Source: Candidatus Chlorohelix allophototropha
Lineage (GTDB): Bacteria > Chloroflexota > Chloroflexia > Chloroheliales > Chloroheliaceae
Reading direction: 5' to 3'
Length of the DNA stretch: 64,000 nt
Assembly (NCBI RefSeq): GCF_030389965.1
Contig: NZ_CP128400.1
Coordinates: forward strand, 186,001-250,000
Under the pieces are notes generated by a model. It searched no databases and was not told the origin of the DNA. It saw nothing but the letters and a program-made list of their open reading frames with translations. This document shows, one piece after another, positions 43,967 through 54,500 of this stretch. A program made the translations under genes and the position numbers. Every line of letters begins with the position of its first letter. The stretch's first letter is position 1.

Positions 43967-46114
43967 CTATTCCGTCGCAATCAGGCGTGAATAAGGACCT
44001 TTAACATTCTTCATCTGTTCGTGAGTGCCACGTTGTACGATTTTACCTCTCTCCAATACGATAATCTCATCACAATCTCGAATTGTGCTGAGTCGGTGAG
44101 CGATAATCAGGCAGGTACAGCCGCGACGACGCAGGTTTTGATCTATCAAGCTTTCTGTTACCGGGTCTAGCGCGCTAGTAGCTTCATCCAGTATCAATAC
44201 TGCCGGATTTCCCGCTAAAGCGCGGGCTATTTCAAGGCGTTGGCGTTGACCACCGCTAAAATTTACGCCTTCTTCGGCTACATTTGAGGCATACCCTCCG
44301 GGGCGAGCAGCAATTTCATTGTGTATTCCCGCATCTTTGGAAGCCTGAATCACTTGTTGATCAGGTATAGTAGGATCCCACATTGTTAGATTGTCGCGTA
44401 CCGAGCCTTCAAACAGGAATATGTCCTGATCTACAACTGCCAATGAGTTTGTAATTACGCTGCGGGGTATGTCGGTACGGGGCTTGCCGTCAAACAATAT
44501 CTCGCCTTCCCACGATTGGTAAAGACCCGAAACCAGTTTTGCAACGGTAGATTTACCGCTCCCACTGCCCCCCACCAACGCTACCCGGCTGCCGGGTTGA
44601 AGCGTCAGGTTAAAGTTTTCTATTAGAGGCGACTCCAGACGACTGTAACCGAATTTCAAATTCTTTAATTCCAGATATCCGGTCAGCCTAGGTTGTCGCT
44701 TGGATTGGTCACTCCAATCTTCCTTTGCATCCAATGCGGTATCCGCTTTATTGCCAAGCACGTCATCCAACCGCTTTAGTCCGCCCTGTACATCTTGCAA
44801 AGTGCTACCCAAGTCCACTAATTTGTTTACCGGCGCAAGAAAAGCGTACATCAAGCTTTGGAAGGCTATCAGCATGCCGATACTCAATTGACCTTCTATT
44901 ACTTTCATACTACCCAAGGTTAGAATGGCAGTAGTATTCAAGGCAGTCAGCAAGGGTGGCACTATGGATAGATATTGGGTGTAAACCGCCATTTCCTGAC
45001 GCGCTCTTGCCAGTTTTGCCTGATAGCCTGCCCATCGGGAGAAGAAATCCGACTCGCGTCCGATCGCTTTAAGGGTTTCGATAGTGTACAAACCCGACAT
45101 CGCTACGCCGGTCATTTTCCCGGATTCCTGTAATACTCTCTGGTTAAGGTCAACTCTCTTTCGCGCTACATAGCGCAAGGCTACTATATTCAAAAAGGCG
45201 AAAAATATACCCACCAGAGTCAGGAGTGGATCGTAGATAAACATCAGAATAGCGTAGAAAAAAATTGCGATAATATCAAGGAAGGTGGATGCCAATCTGC
45301 CAGATAACAGATATGCCACCTGATCATTTATCGAAACACGCCCACCGATTTCACCGGCATAGCGTTGCAAGTAATACTCCATCGGCAAACGTAAAACATG
45401 CCAGAGAAATTTACCCGACATGCTGGCAGCAAGTTTGGTTTCCAGCCTCAAAAGATAATACTCGCGTACCCATGTTAAAGCGGCAGTGAGCAATAATGTA
45501 GCCACCATTCCCAGCAAAAGAGGTACTAGCCAGGAATTTAATTCTCGAACGAGGTAGTAATCCACAAAGATGCGGGTAAAAGATGGTACTATCAAACCCG
45601 GAATAACTAAGCTTAACCCTGCCAAAATCACAAAAAGCAAGGCAGAACCAGAACCAATAAGGCGACTACGCAAAGCTGCCACTACATCGAATTTCTTTCC
45701 ACCTTTGTGAAATTCGGCGGTTGGCTCAAATGTCAGCACTACCCCGGTAAACGACTCGTCAAACTCTTCTGACGTAACCGCATAGGGACCACTGGCAGGG
45801 TCATTCAGAAATACTTTGCCGTTGCTAAAACCTTCCACCACTAGAAAATGGTTAAATTTCCAGTGGACTATAACTGGCATCTGCATTTCAGGCAGGCTTT
45901 GTGGCTCTTTTCGAAAGCCCTTTGCGGTTAGCCCATAGGTACGTGCCGCTTTAACCACGTTGCTTGCCTTGCTGCCATCGCGCGAAACGCCACAAGCAAC
46001 TCTTAATTCTTCCAGAGGAACCCATCGTCCTAAATATGCCAAGATAATGGCAAGCGCGGCTGCACCGCATTCCACGGCTTCCATTTGCAGCACAGTGGGG
46101 GTTTTGACCCGCAT
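43967..46114 (-). CDS. NHLM-type peptidase-containing ABC exporter
   Basis: A 715-residue transporter with an N-terminal C39 peptidase: Cys16 in MEAVECGAAALAIIL, His in VHWKFNHFLVVEG and Asp in LNDPASGPY. It would cut leader peptides at a double-Gly-type site during export. The membrane domain (about 150-430) is followed by an ATPase with GGSGSGKST, FSGGQRQRLEIARAL and VLILDEATSALD. This matches the peptidase member of NHLM/microcin-type export systems. The start ATG overlaps the stop of the HlyD-like gene by one base (TGATG), with GGAGGG just upstream. All three genes run as one operon. No precursor peptide with a double-Gly leader is seen nearby. Confidence 0.9.
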   Translation of the reverse strand: MRVKTPTVLQMEAVECGAAALAIILAYLGRWVPLEELRVACGVSRDGSKASNVVKAARTYGLTAKGFRKEPQSLPEMQMPVIVHWKFNHFLVVEGFSNGKVFLNDPASGPYAVTSEEFDESFTGVVLTFEPTAEFHKGGKKFDVVAALRSRLIGSGSALLFVILAGLSLVIPGLIVPSFTRIFVDYYLVRELNSWLVPLLLGMVATLLLTAALTWVREYYLLRLETKLAASMSGKFLWHVLRLPMEYYLQRYAGEIGGRVSINDQVAYLLSGRLASTFLDIIAIFFYAILMFIYDPLLTLVGIFFAFLNIVALRYVARKRVDLNQRVLQESGKMTGVAMSGLYTIETLKAIGRESDFFSRWAGYQAKLARARQEMAVYTQYLSIVPPLLTALNTTAILTLGSMKVIEGQLSIGMLIAFQSLMYAFLAPVNKLVDLGSTLQDVQGGLKRLDDVLGNKADTALDAKEDWSDQSKRQPRLTGYLELKNLKFGYSRLESPLIENFNLTLQPGSRVALVGGSGSGKSTVAKLVSGLYQSWEGEILFDGKPRTDIPRSVITNSLAVVDQDIFLFEGSVRDNLTMWDPTIPDQQVIQASKDAGIHNEIAARPGGYASNVAEEGVNFSGGQRQRLEIARALAGNPAVLILDEATSALDPVTESLIDQNLRRRGCTCLIIAHRLSTIRDCDEIIVLERGKIVQRGTHEQMKNVKGPYSRLIATE

Positions 46115-46938
46115 CAGTTACCCTCCTGCTGGAATACAGGCAATATCAGGGTAATCGGACGTTGCTCGCCAAGCACCAGATTCGCGCTTGCAAGCGTTCC
46201 GCCGGTAAGTTTAAGATGCGGACCACTTCCGGTTGTCCATTTAAATTCGCTAAAAGTAGAATCTTTTTCGAGCGCTACGTCAACCCTGATTAATGGTGCG
46301 CCGGAAGCCAGCGCCTCAACCAGTTCGCGGCTTTTAAGCTGAACCAATAGGCTTTGCGCCGAAACCGGAAATTGTGAGACTAAGCTTACTGTACCCAAAA
46401 GGAAACCAGATTCTTCTGCGCGAACCGAGGAAGGGGAAAGCTGCACCTTCATGCCGGGTTTTATCCGTTTGCCATCGCCTAGCGATACGAAAACTACCCC
46501 TTGTAAAGGTTTGCCGCTCAATTCAATATTCACTACCGAAGCTAACGCCTGAAGGGGAGAGCCTTTTTCCACCAGCACATCCAGCACAGTTCCATCGCCC
46601 GGACTGCGTAGCTCAACGTCTGCGCCCGATTGGTTCTTGATTTTGGCAATAACCTGCCCATCTTTTACCGTATCCCCGGAACGCACGCTGATATCAGTTA
46701 CAAATCCGGCATCGGGTGTGGTGACTTCTTTTATCGCATCTGGGCTGTAAAGAAGTCCAGTACCTCGCAATACGGTAGGAATACTGCCAAAAATTGCCCA
46801 GACAAGTGCGATTACCAAAACTAATGCCAACCCGGCAAGGGCTATCCAACCGCGCCTTTCTGTAACCCTGATTGTTTTATCTAGGTCTTCAGGTGTAGAG
46901 AGCTTATTAAGCGCGTTCTGACGGAAAATATTAGACAT
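46114..46938 (-). CDS. HlyD-like NHLM secretion adaptor
   Basis: A 274-residue membrane-fusion protein, first gene of the export operon. One transmembrane helix near residues 33-53 (WIALAGLALVLVIALVWAIFG), then GTGLLYSPDAIKEVTTPDAGFVTDISVRSGDTVKDGQVIAKI, which is the biotinyl-lipoyl-like half typical of HlyD proteins. PGDGTVLDVLVEKGSPLQ gives the second half. It lacks the long coiled hairpin of gram-negative HlyD, as expected for NHLM-type adaptors. It would sit outside the membrane and work with the two ABC proteins encoded downstream. Confidence 0.85.
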   Translation of the reverse strand: MSNIFRQNALNKLSTPEDLDKTIRVTERRGWIALAGLALVLVIALVWAIFGSIPTVLRGTGLLYSPDAIKEVTTPDAGFVTDISVRSGDTVKDGQVIAKIKNQSGADVELRSPGDGTVLDVLVEKGSPLQALASVVNIELSGKPLQGVVFVSLGDGKRIKPGMKVQLSPSSVRAEESGFLLGTVSLVSQFPVSAQSLLVQLKSRELVEALASGAPLIRVDVALEKDSTFSEFKWTTGSGPHLKLTGGTLASANLVLGEQRPITLILPVFQQEGN

Positions 46939-47201
46939 ATAATAACTCTCGGCTTGATTTTAATTTTTGAACTTTAGCTAATTGTTGAAGAGGTATAGTG
47001 TGCTATCACTCGATATGTCTAGCATACACTTTATCTTATCAGGCTGCGGCAAAGTGTCAACCCCTTTATCATCTTATTTTAATTATTGATCAGAAATTTT
47101 TGAATCTTGTGTATAAACTAAGTTGCACGAATAGGGTTTAAGCCTTATCATTTAGAAGGTCTTATCAATTACCGTACAAATGATGAGCCAGAAGGTAAAG
47201 G

Positions 47202-47915
47202 ATGTTTGAAGGTATTATTTATGAGCTTGATGGCTTGATGGTTGATACCGAATTGACCCACATTCGTGCATGGAGCGAATGTGTGCAAAAATTCAATGTT
47301 GAGCTAAGCGAAAATTTATTATTGGATTTATTGGGCAAACGTACTTTTGATATTGCCGATTATATACGCCATCGTTATAATCTGCCGGTAAGCCCCATCG
47401 AGCTTCATGAAAGTTGGCGTGAAATATTCATGCAACTGGTAGAAGAAAAGCTTGAACCAAAACCGGGCTTGATAGAATCCCTTCAAATGTTCAAGGATTA
47501 TGAGTTTAAGTTGGCGATAATCTGCACCGGACCACGCGACTATTTATACTATGTATTAGAAAACTTGGGGCTTGATGAAGCGTTCGATGTGATTGTAGCC
47601 GGTGATATGGTTCAACAAGGTTATCCTGATCCAACTTTTCATATAGCTTGTGGTGAAACTTTTGCGCTGCACCCTTCTTCTGTACTATCGTTAACCTGTC
47701 GTAGAGATGGCGTGGAAGCGGCAGCCAACGCCGGAATGAAATCTATTTGCATTCCCGGCTACCATACCCCACGCTGGCGGGCAATGGGCGCAAGCCTTGT
47801 ATTATCCAGTCTAGGAGAACTGAATCTTTCAATCATCCGTTCACTCTGGACAGAACCTAACTCAGATTTTGGTCCACGTCCACAGCCACAGCTTTTCCCA
47901 CATCGCAACCGTTAA
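47202..47915 (+). CDS. HAD-superfamily protein lacking catalytic residues
   Basis: A 237-residue protein with the overall fold of beta-phosphoglucomutase/phosphoglycolate-phosphatase-type HADs: cap domain after residue 15, VIVAGDMVQQGYPDPTFH and GVEAAANAGMKSICIPGY. The key residues are altered. Motif I reads YELDG where FDLDG is normal, so the nucleophile Asp is Glu8. The motif III Lys of GKPxPDxF is Tyr in QGYPDPTF. The motif IV acidic pair (EDS) is replaced by TCR in LSLTCRRDG. Motif II (ICTGPRD) is kept. It is therefore predicted to be a pseudoenzyme, perhaps regulatory or binding. The frame is intact and the gene stands alone. Confidence 0.75.
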   Translation: MFEGIIYELDGLMVDTELTHIRAWSECVQKFNVELSENLLLDLLGKRTFDIADYIRHRYNLPVSPIELHESWREIFMQLVEEKLEPKPGLIESLQMFKDYEFKLAIICTGPRDYLYYVLENLGLDEAFDVIVAGDMVQQGYPDPTFHIACGETFALHPSSVLSLTCRRDGVEAAANAGMKSICIPGYHTPRWRAMGASLVLSSLGELNLSIIRSLWTEPNSDFGPRPQPQLFPHRNR

Positions 47916-48023
47916 GTCTTACAACTTAAGATTAGGCGATGCTAAAGCGTAGGGCATTCATCCCACATTCCAGTGGAACTAAATTCCAAAATTTACACGA
48001 AGATTAAAAGCTTGCCTTTGCGC

Positions 48024-50243
48024 TTAATAGAAATAGTAGGTGATACGTTCCAACCAGAAAGACAGCGTATCCACCAGTTGAAAGAGGAACAACGCCCCTA
48101 CCAGCACTACCCCTGCCTTGCCACTGCGCCAAATTCTGCCGAGGAAAGCGCCCGCCGCCAGCGCCACCAACGGCAAAAGATAAAGCTGATAGCGAGTTTC
48201 TAAATTTTGCACCCGTTCCATTGCGGCAAACGCGACAGAGGTTAAAGCAAGCGCCAGCAATATCACTTCTGCCGGGTTGAGTCCGCGCTCCCATTTTTCC
48301 TGTTGCGCCCGCCGTACAAAGTAACTTATCGTCCAAAGAGCCATTCCACCAAAAGCTGCTAGCAGCACAGGCAACCCGAAGAAAAGCCGCATATCACTAT
48401 AAGTTCTTTGCAAGGCAGAGAAAATTTCAAAGGGTTGGCGCGGCTTGGCAGTTGGCACAGGTGTACTGCCGAGCATCCCTCCAAAGAAATTGCCGATCAG
48501 GTTAAAGTAATTGTAATAATACAATAGTAGCGCCAGCAGAAAGCTCACCACAAAGACCCCTGCTAGGTATAGCGCGTTGCGCCTACCAAGTTGCCCTCCA
48601 AATAACGTCAGCAACCCTATCAGACATACCATAAAGACATTGGTAAACAGGAATGTGCCATAGTGGCTCAGATAGGTGATGGTAAGCGCCAGCACCGGCA
48701 CAATATAAACCCCTGCCCGTACCAAATAGGGTGAAAAGCGCGTCAGCCGCAAACGCAACCGATCCCCCCAACGCTTCAATACACGGTTTAACGCTGGTAA
48801 TTCGGAAGTATCTTCAAGGCTATGGGGCTTTCGGCGGCTTATAGGGAAATTGGGGATTCGGAAGTAATAAAGCGCACCACAGATTACACAGAGCAGCACT
48901 AAAAACATCCACTCTCCGAAAAGATTAGTGTGGTTTCCTTGCGAAAAAATCAGATACGGATATTTATTGATAGCGTAAAATCCTGCCGCTACTATCCCTA
49001 CCCAGTTTGTACCTACTTCAAACTCTTGCTCGGATTTCTCACTGATAGGGTTTTCTTTATTGCCCAATTGGTTAGGAACGCTTCGTATCAGGCTAGCTAG
49101 GTAATAGACCATATACACCCCGCTGGCTTGCAAAAGGCTTCCCGCAAACTTGAAAAGCATCTCAAAAGACTCGCGCCGCGAATCAAGCAGCGCGGTGAAA
49201 GGCAGTAATCCGATGTAATAGGCGGGAGGGTAGGGTGCAGGTTGCCCGTTCGGTAGCTCTGGTGAGAAAATCAGCGAACCACGCATAACACGCGCTTGCA
49301 AGTTGTTGACATTTAAGCCGATGTCGCTAGAAGTAAACTGCGGATGAAGTTGTCCGCCAAACAACAAGACAAATGAGAGCAAGAAAAATAAAGCAAGCCA
49401 GCCCGATTCTCGGCTAGAAACTACCACTCCCAACCCGCGATATAGCAAAGGGGCAAAACGCGCCAGCACCCACACCATTACCAAAGCAAATAGAGCAAAC
49501 CGCAAAACATCCAACGGTATGAAAGTGGTCAAGCTTAGGCGATCGGTTATAATCCAAAATCCCAAACCGCCGACCATTCCTGCCCCTCCCAACAACGCAA
49601 ATAGGGTTGGCAAACCCGTAGCCAGCAAGGTTAGTACACCTAGCACGGTTAGGATAATCAAGGGAATAAAAGTATCATCGGGCGGACGCACACCGGGATT
49701 AAGAAAAGCGGGTTGGCTTGGCTGTATCTTAACCCAATCCAGCAGCAACCCCAATTTGCGAGGATCGCCCTTTGGATCCCAAGTGCTACTTTCAAGGCGG
49801 ATGTGTAAATTGCCATCCTTGAAGTAATCTGCCGGAACAGGAAAAACGATTTCTTTCCACTCGCGGGGGGGCGGGGGTTGGGTTAATTCCGGAGATATTT
49901 GCTTATCGCCCACGAAAATTTGAAATTGAGGGTCGGGATTTTCCGAGCTGAAGATTCGCATGGTGATGGTGAGAGGTTGCGAACCGATACCGGGCAAATC
50001 TATCAAGCTGCGAGATTTGGTATAACGGTAATCAAGGTCGCCGGGTTTACGGGCGCTTTCGGGGGGTTCGCGGGTAAAAAAAGAGGATTCTACCAGAAAA
50101 GGTCTATCGAGGCGAGAACCTACCTGAATAAAATAATCAGGTTTGGTCTGGTAGGCAAGACCGTAAGCGATCATCGCCAGAAAAAAAACCGCCACGAGTG
50201 TGGCGCATCCTAAACCTGCACTTACCCTACGCTGTTCGTCCAA
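48024..50243 (-). CDS. Large polytopic membrane protein, possible GT-C type
   Basis: A 739-residue protein starting at TTG. An N-terminal helix is followed by an extracytoplasmic beta-rich domain (about 40-175, with YTKSRSLIDLPGIGSQPLTITMRIFSSENPDPQF) and then 10 or more hydrophobic segments. The loop PQFTSSDIGLNVNNLQARVMRGSLIFSPELPNG and PYPPAYYIGLLPF resemble the acidic first loop and Pro-rich region of membrane glycosyltransferases of the PMT/ArnT type. I do not recognise a named family. It runs in the same direction as the 152-residue membrane protein upstream, with a gap of about 65 bp. Confidence 0.6.
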   Translation of the reverse strand: MDEQRRVSAGLGCATLVAVFFLAMIAYGLAYQTKPDYFIQVGSRLDRPFLVESSFFTREPPESARKPGDLDYRYTKSRSLIDLPGIGSQPLTITMRIFSSENPDPQFQIFVGDKQISPELTQPPPPREWKEIVFPVPADYFKDGNLHIRLESSTWDPKGDPRKLGLLLDWVKIQPSQPAFLNPGVRPPDDTFIPLIILTVLGVLTLLATGLPTLFALLGGAGMVGGLGFWIITDRLSLTTFIPLDVLRFALFALVMVWVLARFAPLLYRGLGVVVSSRESGWLALFFLLSFVLLFGGQLHPQFTSSDIGLNVNNLQARVMRGSLIFSPELPNGQPAPYPPAYYIGLLPFTALLDSRRESFEMLFKFAGSLLQASGVYMVYYLASLIRSVPNQLGNKENPISEKSEQEFEVGTNWVGIVAAGFYAINKYPYLIFSQGNHTNLFGEWMFLVLLCVICGALYYFRIPNFPISRRKPHSLEDTSELPALNRVLKRWGDRLRLRLTRFSPYLVRAGVYIVPVLALTITYLSHYGTFLFTNVFMVCLIGLLTLFGGQLGRRNALYLAGVFVVSFLLALLLYYYNYFNLIGNFFGGMLGSTPVPTAKPRQPFEIFSALQRTYSDMRLFFGLPVLLAAFGGMALWTISYFVRRAQQEKWERGLNPAEVILLALALTSVAFAAMERVQNLETRYQLYLLPLVALAAGAFLGRIWRSGKAGVVLVGALFLFQLVDTLSFWLERITYYFY

Positions 50244-50307
50244 CCCAAATCCCGCTAGATTTAATACGTTTTTGCCGTCAAAAAGCCTCGGAAATCACCG
50301 CATTATA

Positions 50308-50766
50308 CTACAATTTTGCGCGTCCCATCAGGTAAATACGCACCGCAAAGGCTTCTAACCCGCCTATCATCAGGTTAAACAACAGTATAAAACCAAGTTC
50401 CACTCCTTTAGCAAGAGTTAGATTGGAAAATGGCAGCGGGCGCACCGGCAAGATTGCAACCATCACCAGCCCGAAAAAAACCATCACCAGCGACAACCCC
50501 AGTAACGTTGCCCCCAATCCAAAATTTAGCTGGCGGTTTACTACCGCATCTGCCACCAGTTCCGGGTCGCCCGATTCTATCACTTTGGCATGTCGCGGGT
50601 TGGCTAGACCACGCAGCAGCATTACACCCAGTGCGCTACCAAGCCAAATAGAAAGCGAGGCTTGGGTCGGGTATAGCCCTTTGATAATACCAACGAGAAT
50701 ATCAACCGGCAGCAAAGCCAGTAGAGCGGCAGGCAGGAAATGGTCAAGAAAGCGCGGAATATTCAC
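50308..50766 (-). CDS. Small membrane protein of unknown function
   Basis: A 152-residue protein with four or five hydrophobic helices (PAALLALLPVDILVGIIKGL, LSIWLGSALGVMLLRGL, LGATLLGLSLVMVFFGLVMVAIL and LGFILLFNLMIGGLEAFAVRIYLMG). No family recognised. It starts 21 bp after the KGG-repeat gene ends, in the same direction, so the two may share a transcript with the large membrane protein downstream. Confidence 0.6.
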   Translation of the reverse strand: MNIPRFLDHFLPAALLALLPVDILVGIIKGLYPTQASLSIWLGSALGVMLLRGLANPRHAKVIESGDPELVADAVVNRQLNFGLGATLLGLSLVMVFFGLVMVAILPVRPLPFSNLTLAKGVELGFILLFNLMIGGLEAFAVRIYLMGRAKL

Positions 50767-50787
50767 AAAAATCCCTCGACAAGTCTG

Positions 50788-51348
50788 TCAGGCTTTATGG
50801 CGCGACATCACGGTATAGGTATTGGCAAGAGAAAGTTGTTTACCCGATTGTGAAACAAAGAGATAATCGTTATCGGTAGCCGGTTTCTCTTTGAGGTAAT
50901 CAGCTAGAGGGCCGCTTTCAAGGTGCTTCTTCAAGCGAATATCGCTCTCAAGGTCGCGGGTAGTAAGTTTGATAATGGTAGGTATTTTGAAACCTTCAGC
51001 TAGCAGAACTTTAATAGCTTCATTGCGAAGTAAGGTGTTTTCTTGCTTGGAACGTGCCGCTTTGGCGGCTATCTCATGATAATATTCATCGCCGTAGCGT
51101 TCGCGGGTAGTTTCGCCACCTTTCTTGCGCCGTTCCCGGTATTCTTCGGAGTGGCGAGACATGGTTACAGAACCGCCCTTTGAACCGATTTCTCGATAAA
51201 ACTCGCTATCCTGAAAGCGACGTTTAGTGGATTGCCCACCTTTACGCCCTGCTCTTACATGATAATTATCATTATTGGTTAGGCTTGTTTCTGGATTAAT
51301 ATCATTTGGGTCATTTATATTTTTGATTTTTTCATTGGTTTTTGCCAT
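50788..51348 (-). CDS. KGG-repeat protein with recombinase-like tail
   Basis: A 186-residue protein. Residues about 30-90 carry KGG-type repeats: AGRKGGQSTKRRF, GSKGGSVTMSRH and KKGGETTRERYG, each followed by an aromatic helix (YREIG, YHEIAAK). These short repeats occur in stress-induced and nucleic-acid-associated bacterial proteins. The C-terminal part (about 105-186), with SGPLADYLKEKPATDNDYLFVSQSGKQLS, resembles the middle of a tyrosine recombinase catalytic domain, but the catalytic Arg, His and Tyr are not visible. It may have arisen by fusion with a recombinase fragment. GGGAAG lies before the ATG. Function unknown. Confidence 0.6.
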   Translation of the reverse strand: MAKTNEKIKNINDPNDINPETSLTNNDNYHVRAGRKGGQSTKRRFQDSEFYREIGSKGGSVTMSRHSEEYRERRKKGGETTRERYGDEYYHEIAAKAARSKQENTLLRNEAIKVLLAEGFKIPTIIKLTTRDLESDIRLKKHLESGPLADYLKEKPATDNDYLFVSQSGKQLSLANTYTVMSRHKA

Positions 51349-51517
51349 TTTTACGCTTCCCTCATAGTTCTAAATCCAATTTTACATTTTATAGTTTGAT
51401 TTGCTGGTTGATTAGCTGTATATAGGATAATTTATAATTGCTTCCGGGTCAAGCAGGAACGGTTCGTTTGTACTCGGATTGGGATACGAACCGCCCCCAC
51501 TTATTGTTCCAAGTTGA

Positions 51518-54500
51518 TCAGTTCTTGACCAAACCAAGCTTGAGACTTGCCCCATCTATATCAAGTAGCTGAGTAAACGCACCTTCGGGTGCATCACCCA
51601 CCTGTAGGGCGCTAGATAGAGTTTCGCTCATTATATAGCGCGCGCTTTCAGGGTCGGCAAGGGTTTCGATCAAATCCGCCAGAGTACCATCACTATCTTC
51701 TACCACCGCATAGTAAGTGGAGATGGTATCGCTGATATTAAATCCGGCATCCTTGCGCGCCTGCTGAATGAAACGCACCATGTCGCGCATAGTACCTTCA
51801 CGCTTCAGTTCCGCGCTGATGGTCTTGTTGAGGGCAACCAAATAGCCGCCATCCTCAATAACCGCATAGCCCTCTTTTTGTTTGGCTTCGACCAACAATT
51901 CGTCCGGTGTTAACTCAATCGTTTCGCCATCCGCCAACACTACGCTGATATTCTGCCCCGCTTTGACCTTAGCCGCTACCTCGCTACCGTCCACCGTTGC
52001 TAACGCTTTTTGCACCTCCGGCAATTTCTTGCCGAGCTTTGGACCTAACAGCTTGAAGTTGGCTTTGATGACGAAGTTCATTATTTCGCTGCCCGCTTCT
52101 ACCAGCTTCATCTCCTTGACGTTTAACTCTTCTAGCACCTGCTGCTTGAAGCGTTCCAGACCAACCTGCTCTCCGGGGTTGCGCGGTTTAACCAGCACTT
52201 CCAGCAAGGGCTGCCGTACTTTGAGCTTTGAGACGCTGCGCGCAGCACGACCGAGACTTACCACCTTTATGACGCTAGCGGTATCCTTCAAAAGTTGCTC
52301 ATCTATCAGGTTCTCATCCGCCACCGGATAATCGGTAAGATGTACGCTTTCCGGCGCGTTCGGGTCAAGCGATAACACTAGATTGCGATAGAGCGCCTCG
52401 CTAACAAAAGGCGTGAAGGGTGCGCTCAGTTTCGCAACCGTCACCAGCGCAGTATAAAGCGTTTGGTAAGCTGCCAATTTATCGGCATCGCCCTCGCTTT
52501 TCCAGAAGCGGCGGCGGTTGCGGCGCACGTACCAGTTGCTCAGGTCGTCCACGAAGTTTTCGATGGCGCGGGCAGCCCCCGTAACATCGTAATCATCCAT
52601 CATTGCCGTTACATCGCGTATAAGCGCATTCAAACGCGCCAAGCACCAGCGGTCTATTAATGGAAGTTCGCTCACCGGGATTTGTTCCGCTTGCAGGTCA
52701 GGCTGATCCAGATTCGAGTAAGTCACAAAGAAGCTGTAGGTATTCCACAACGTCAAGAAATAACGCCGGATACTTTCACTCACCAAATCTTGGCTAAAAC
52801 GGCGCGGTTGTCCCGGCGGAGTGGCGGTATAGAGATACCAGCGCAAAGCATCGGCACCCTGCGTATTCACCACATCCCAAGGGCTGACCACATTTCCCTT
52901 GCTCTTGCTCATCTTCTGACCTTCGCCATCAAGGATATGCCCCAAACAGATGACATTCTTAAAAACGTTCTGCTCGAATAGCACCACCCCTAGCGCGTGC
53001 AAGCTGTAGAACCAGCCGCGGGTTTGGTCAACTGCCTCACAGATGTAATCCGCCGGAAAATCTTTGGCAAACTCTTCCTGATTCTCGAAAGGATAGTGTA
53101 GTTGCGCATATGGCATCGCGCCCGACTCGAACCACACGTCCACCACTTCAGTAAGGCGGCGCATTGTGCCACCTTCCGCGAAAGGCGAGGGATATGTTAC
53201 TTCATCCACATAGGGACGGTGCAAGTCAAGTTGGCTCAAATCGCGTCCAGTTTTTTGGCTCAGTTCCGCCACGCCACCGATACACTCGTATTGTCCGGTT
53301 TTGTCGCAACGCCATATCGGCATCGGGCAACCCCAATAGCGTTCGCGGCTGAGCGCCCAATCCACATTATTTTCAAGCCAATTCCCGAAACGCCCTTCCC
53401 TTATGTGGTCGGGATACCAGTTTATCTGGCGGTTGGTACCAACCAGCGTTTCCTTGAATTGAGTCGTGCGGATATACCAGCTTGACTTGGCGTAGTAAAG
53501 CAAGGGCGTATCGCAACGCCAGCAGAAAGGATAATTGTGTTTCACCCGTCCGCTTTTCCACAGCAAGTCGCGTTCTTTCAGGTCGCGGGTGATGTCGGGG
53601 TCGGCTTTCTTGTAGAATTTGCCCTCAAATTGCGGGAAAGCGTTTATCACATTGCCGGATAAATTAACCGAGAACAGGGTGGGCAATCCTGCCTTGCGTC
53701 CCACATCCAAGTCACCATAGGCAGGCGCGATATGCACCAGACCAGTACCATCATGGTCAGAGGGGTTTATCTCTACGATTTCATCGTTGAGGGTGTAGTA
53801 AGCATGGCTAAGGTCGATTGCCTTGCCGCCATCACCCACGCCACTATAGAGCGGTTGGTATTTGAAGCCTACCAACGCTGAGCCTTTGGCAGAACCTCGC
53901 ACCGTCCAACGCGCCTCGCCATTTTCATCTTTCTGCGCCCCAAAGAGATTACCTGCCAGCGCGTCCGCCACTATCAGGCATTCCTCGCCCAAATCAGCCA
54001 GCACATAATTCCCGTCCGCTTTTAGGGCAACGGCAGCGTTGGCAGGCAACGTCCAAGGGGTAGTAGTCCATATCATGAAGGAAACGGGTTTGCCGCCCGC
54101 ATCGAAAGGCAGCCGTTTAGCTTCTTCTTCGCTCAGGCGCATGCGCACATACACCGAAGGGTCGTCCACATCGTCCTTGAAACCCTGCGAAACTTCGTGG
54201 TCGGCGAGGCTGGTATTGCAGCGCGGACAGTGCATCGTCACTTTATAGTCTTGGAATAGTAGATTTTTATCCCACAGGGTTTTCATTATCCACCAGCAGG
54301 ACTCGATGTAGTTATTTTCGTAGGTGACATAGGCTTTATCCAAATCCACCCAAAAACCGATGCGCTCGGTCAGTCGCGCCCATTCCTGTACATATTCCCA
54401 CACAGATTGTTTGCATAGTTTGTTAAATTCGGCGATGCCGTATTTTTCGATGTCTTGTTTTCCGGTAAAACCGAGCTTCTTTTCCACTTCCAGTTCTACG

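Noticed and set aside
43962-43980. TTG start at 43980 for the FHA-ABC gene
   Set aside because: The ATG at 43962 gives a normal N terminus and avoids a longer overlap with the upstream gene; kept only as an alternative.
51460-51493. 8-bp inverted repeat CGGTTCGT / ACGAACCG after ileS
   Set aside because: The loop is long (18 nt) and there is no T tract on the minus strand, so it is not a convincing terminator.
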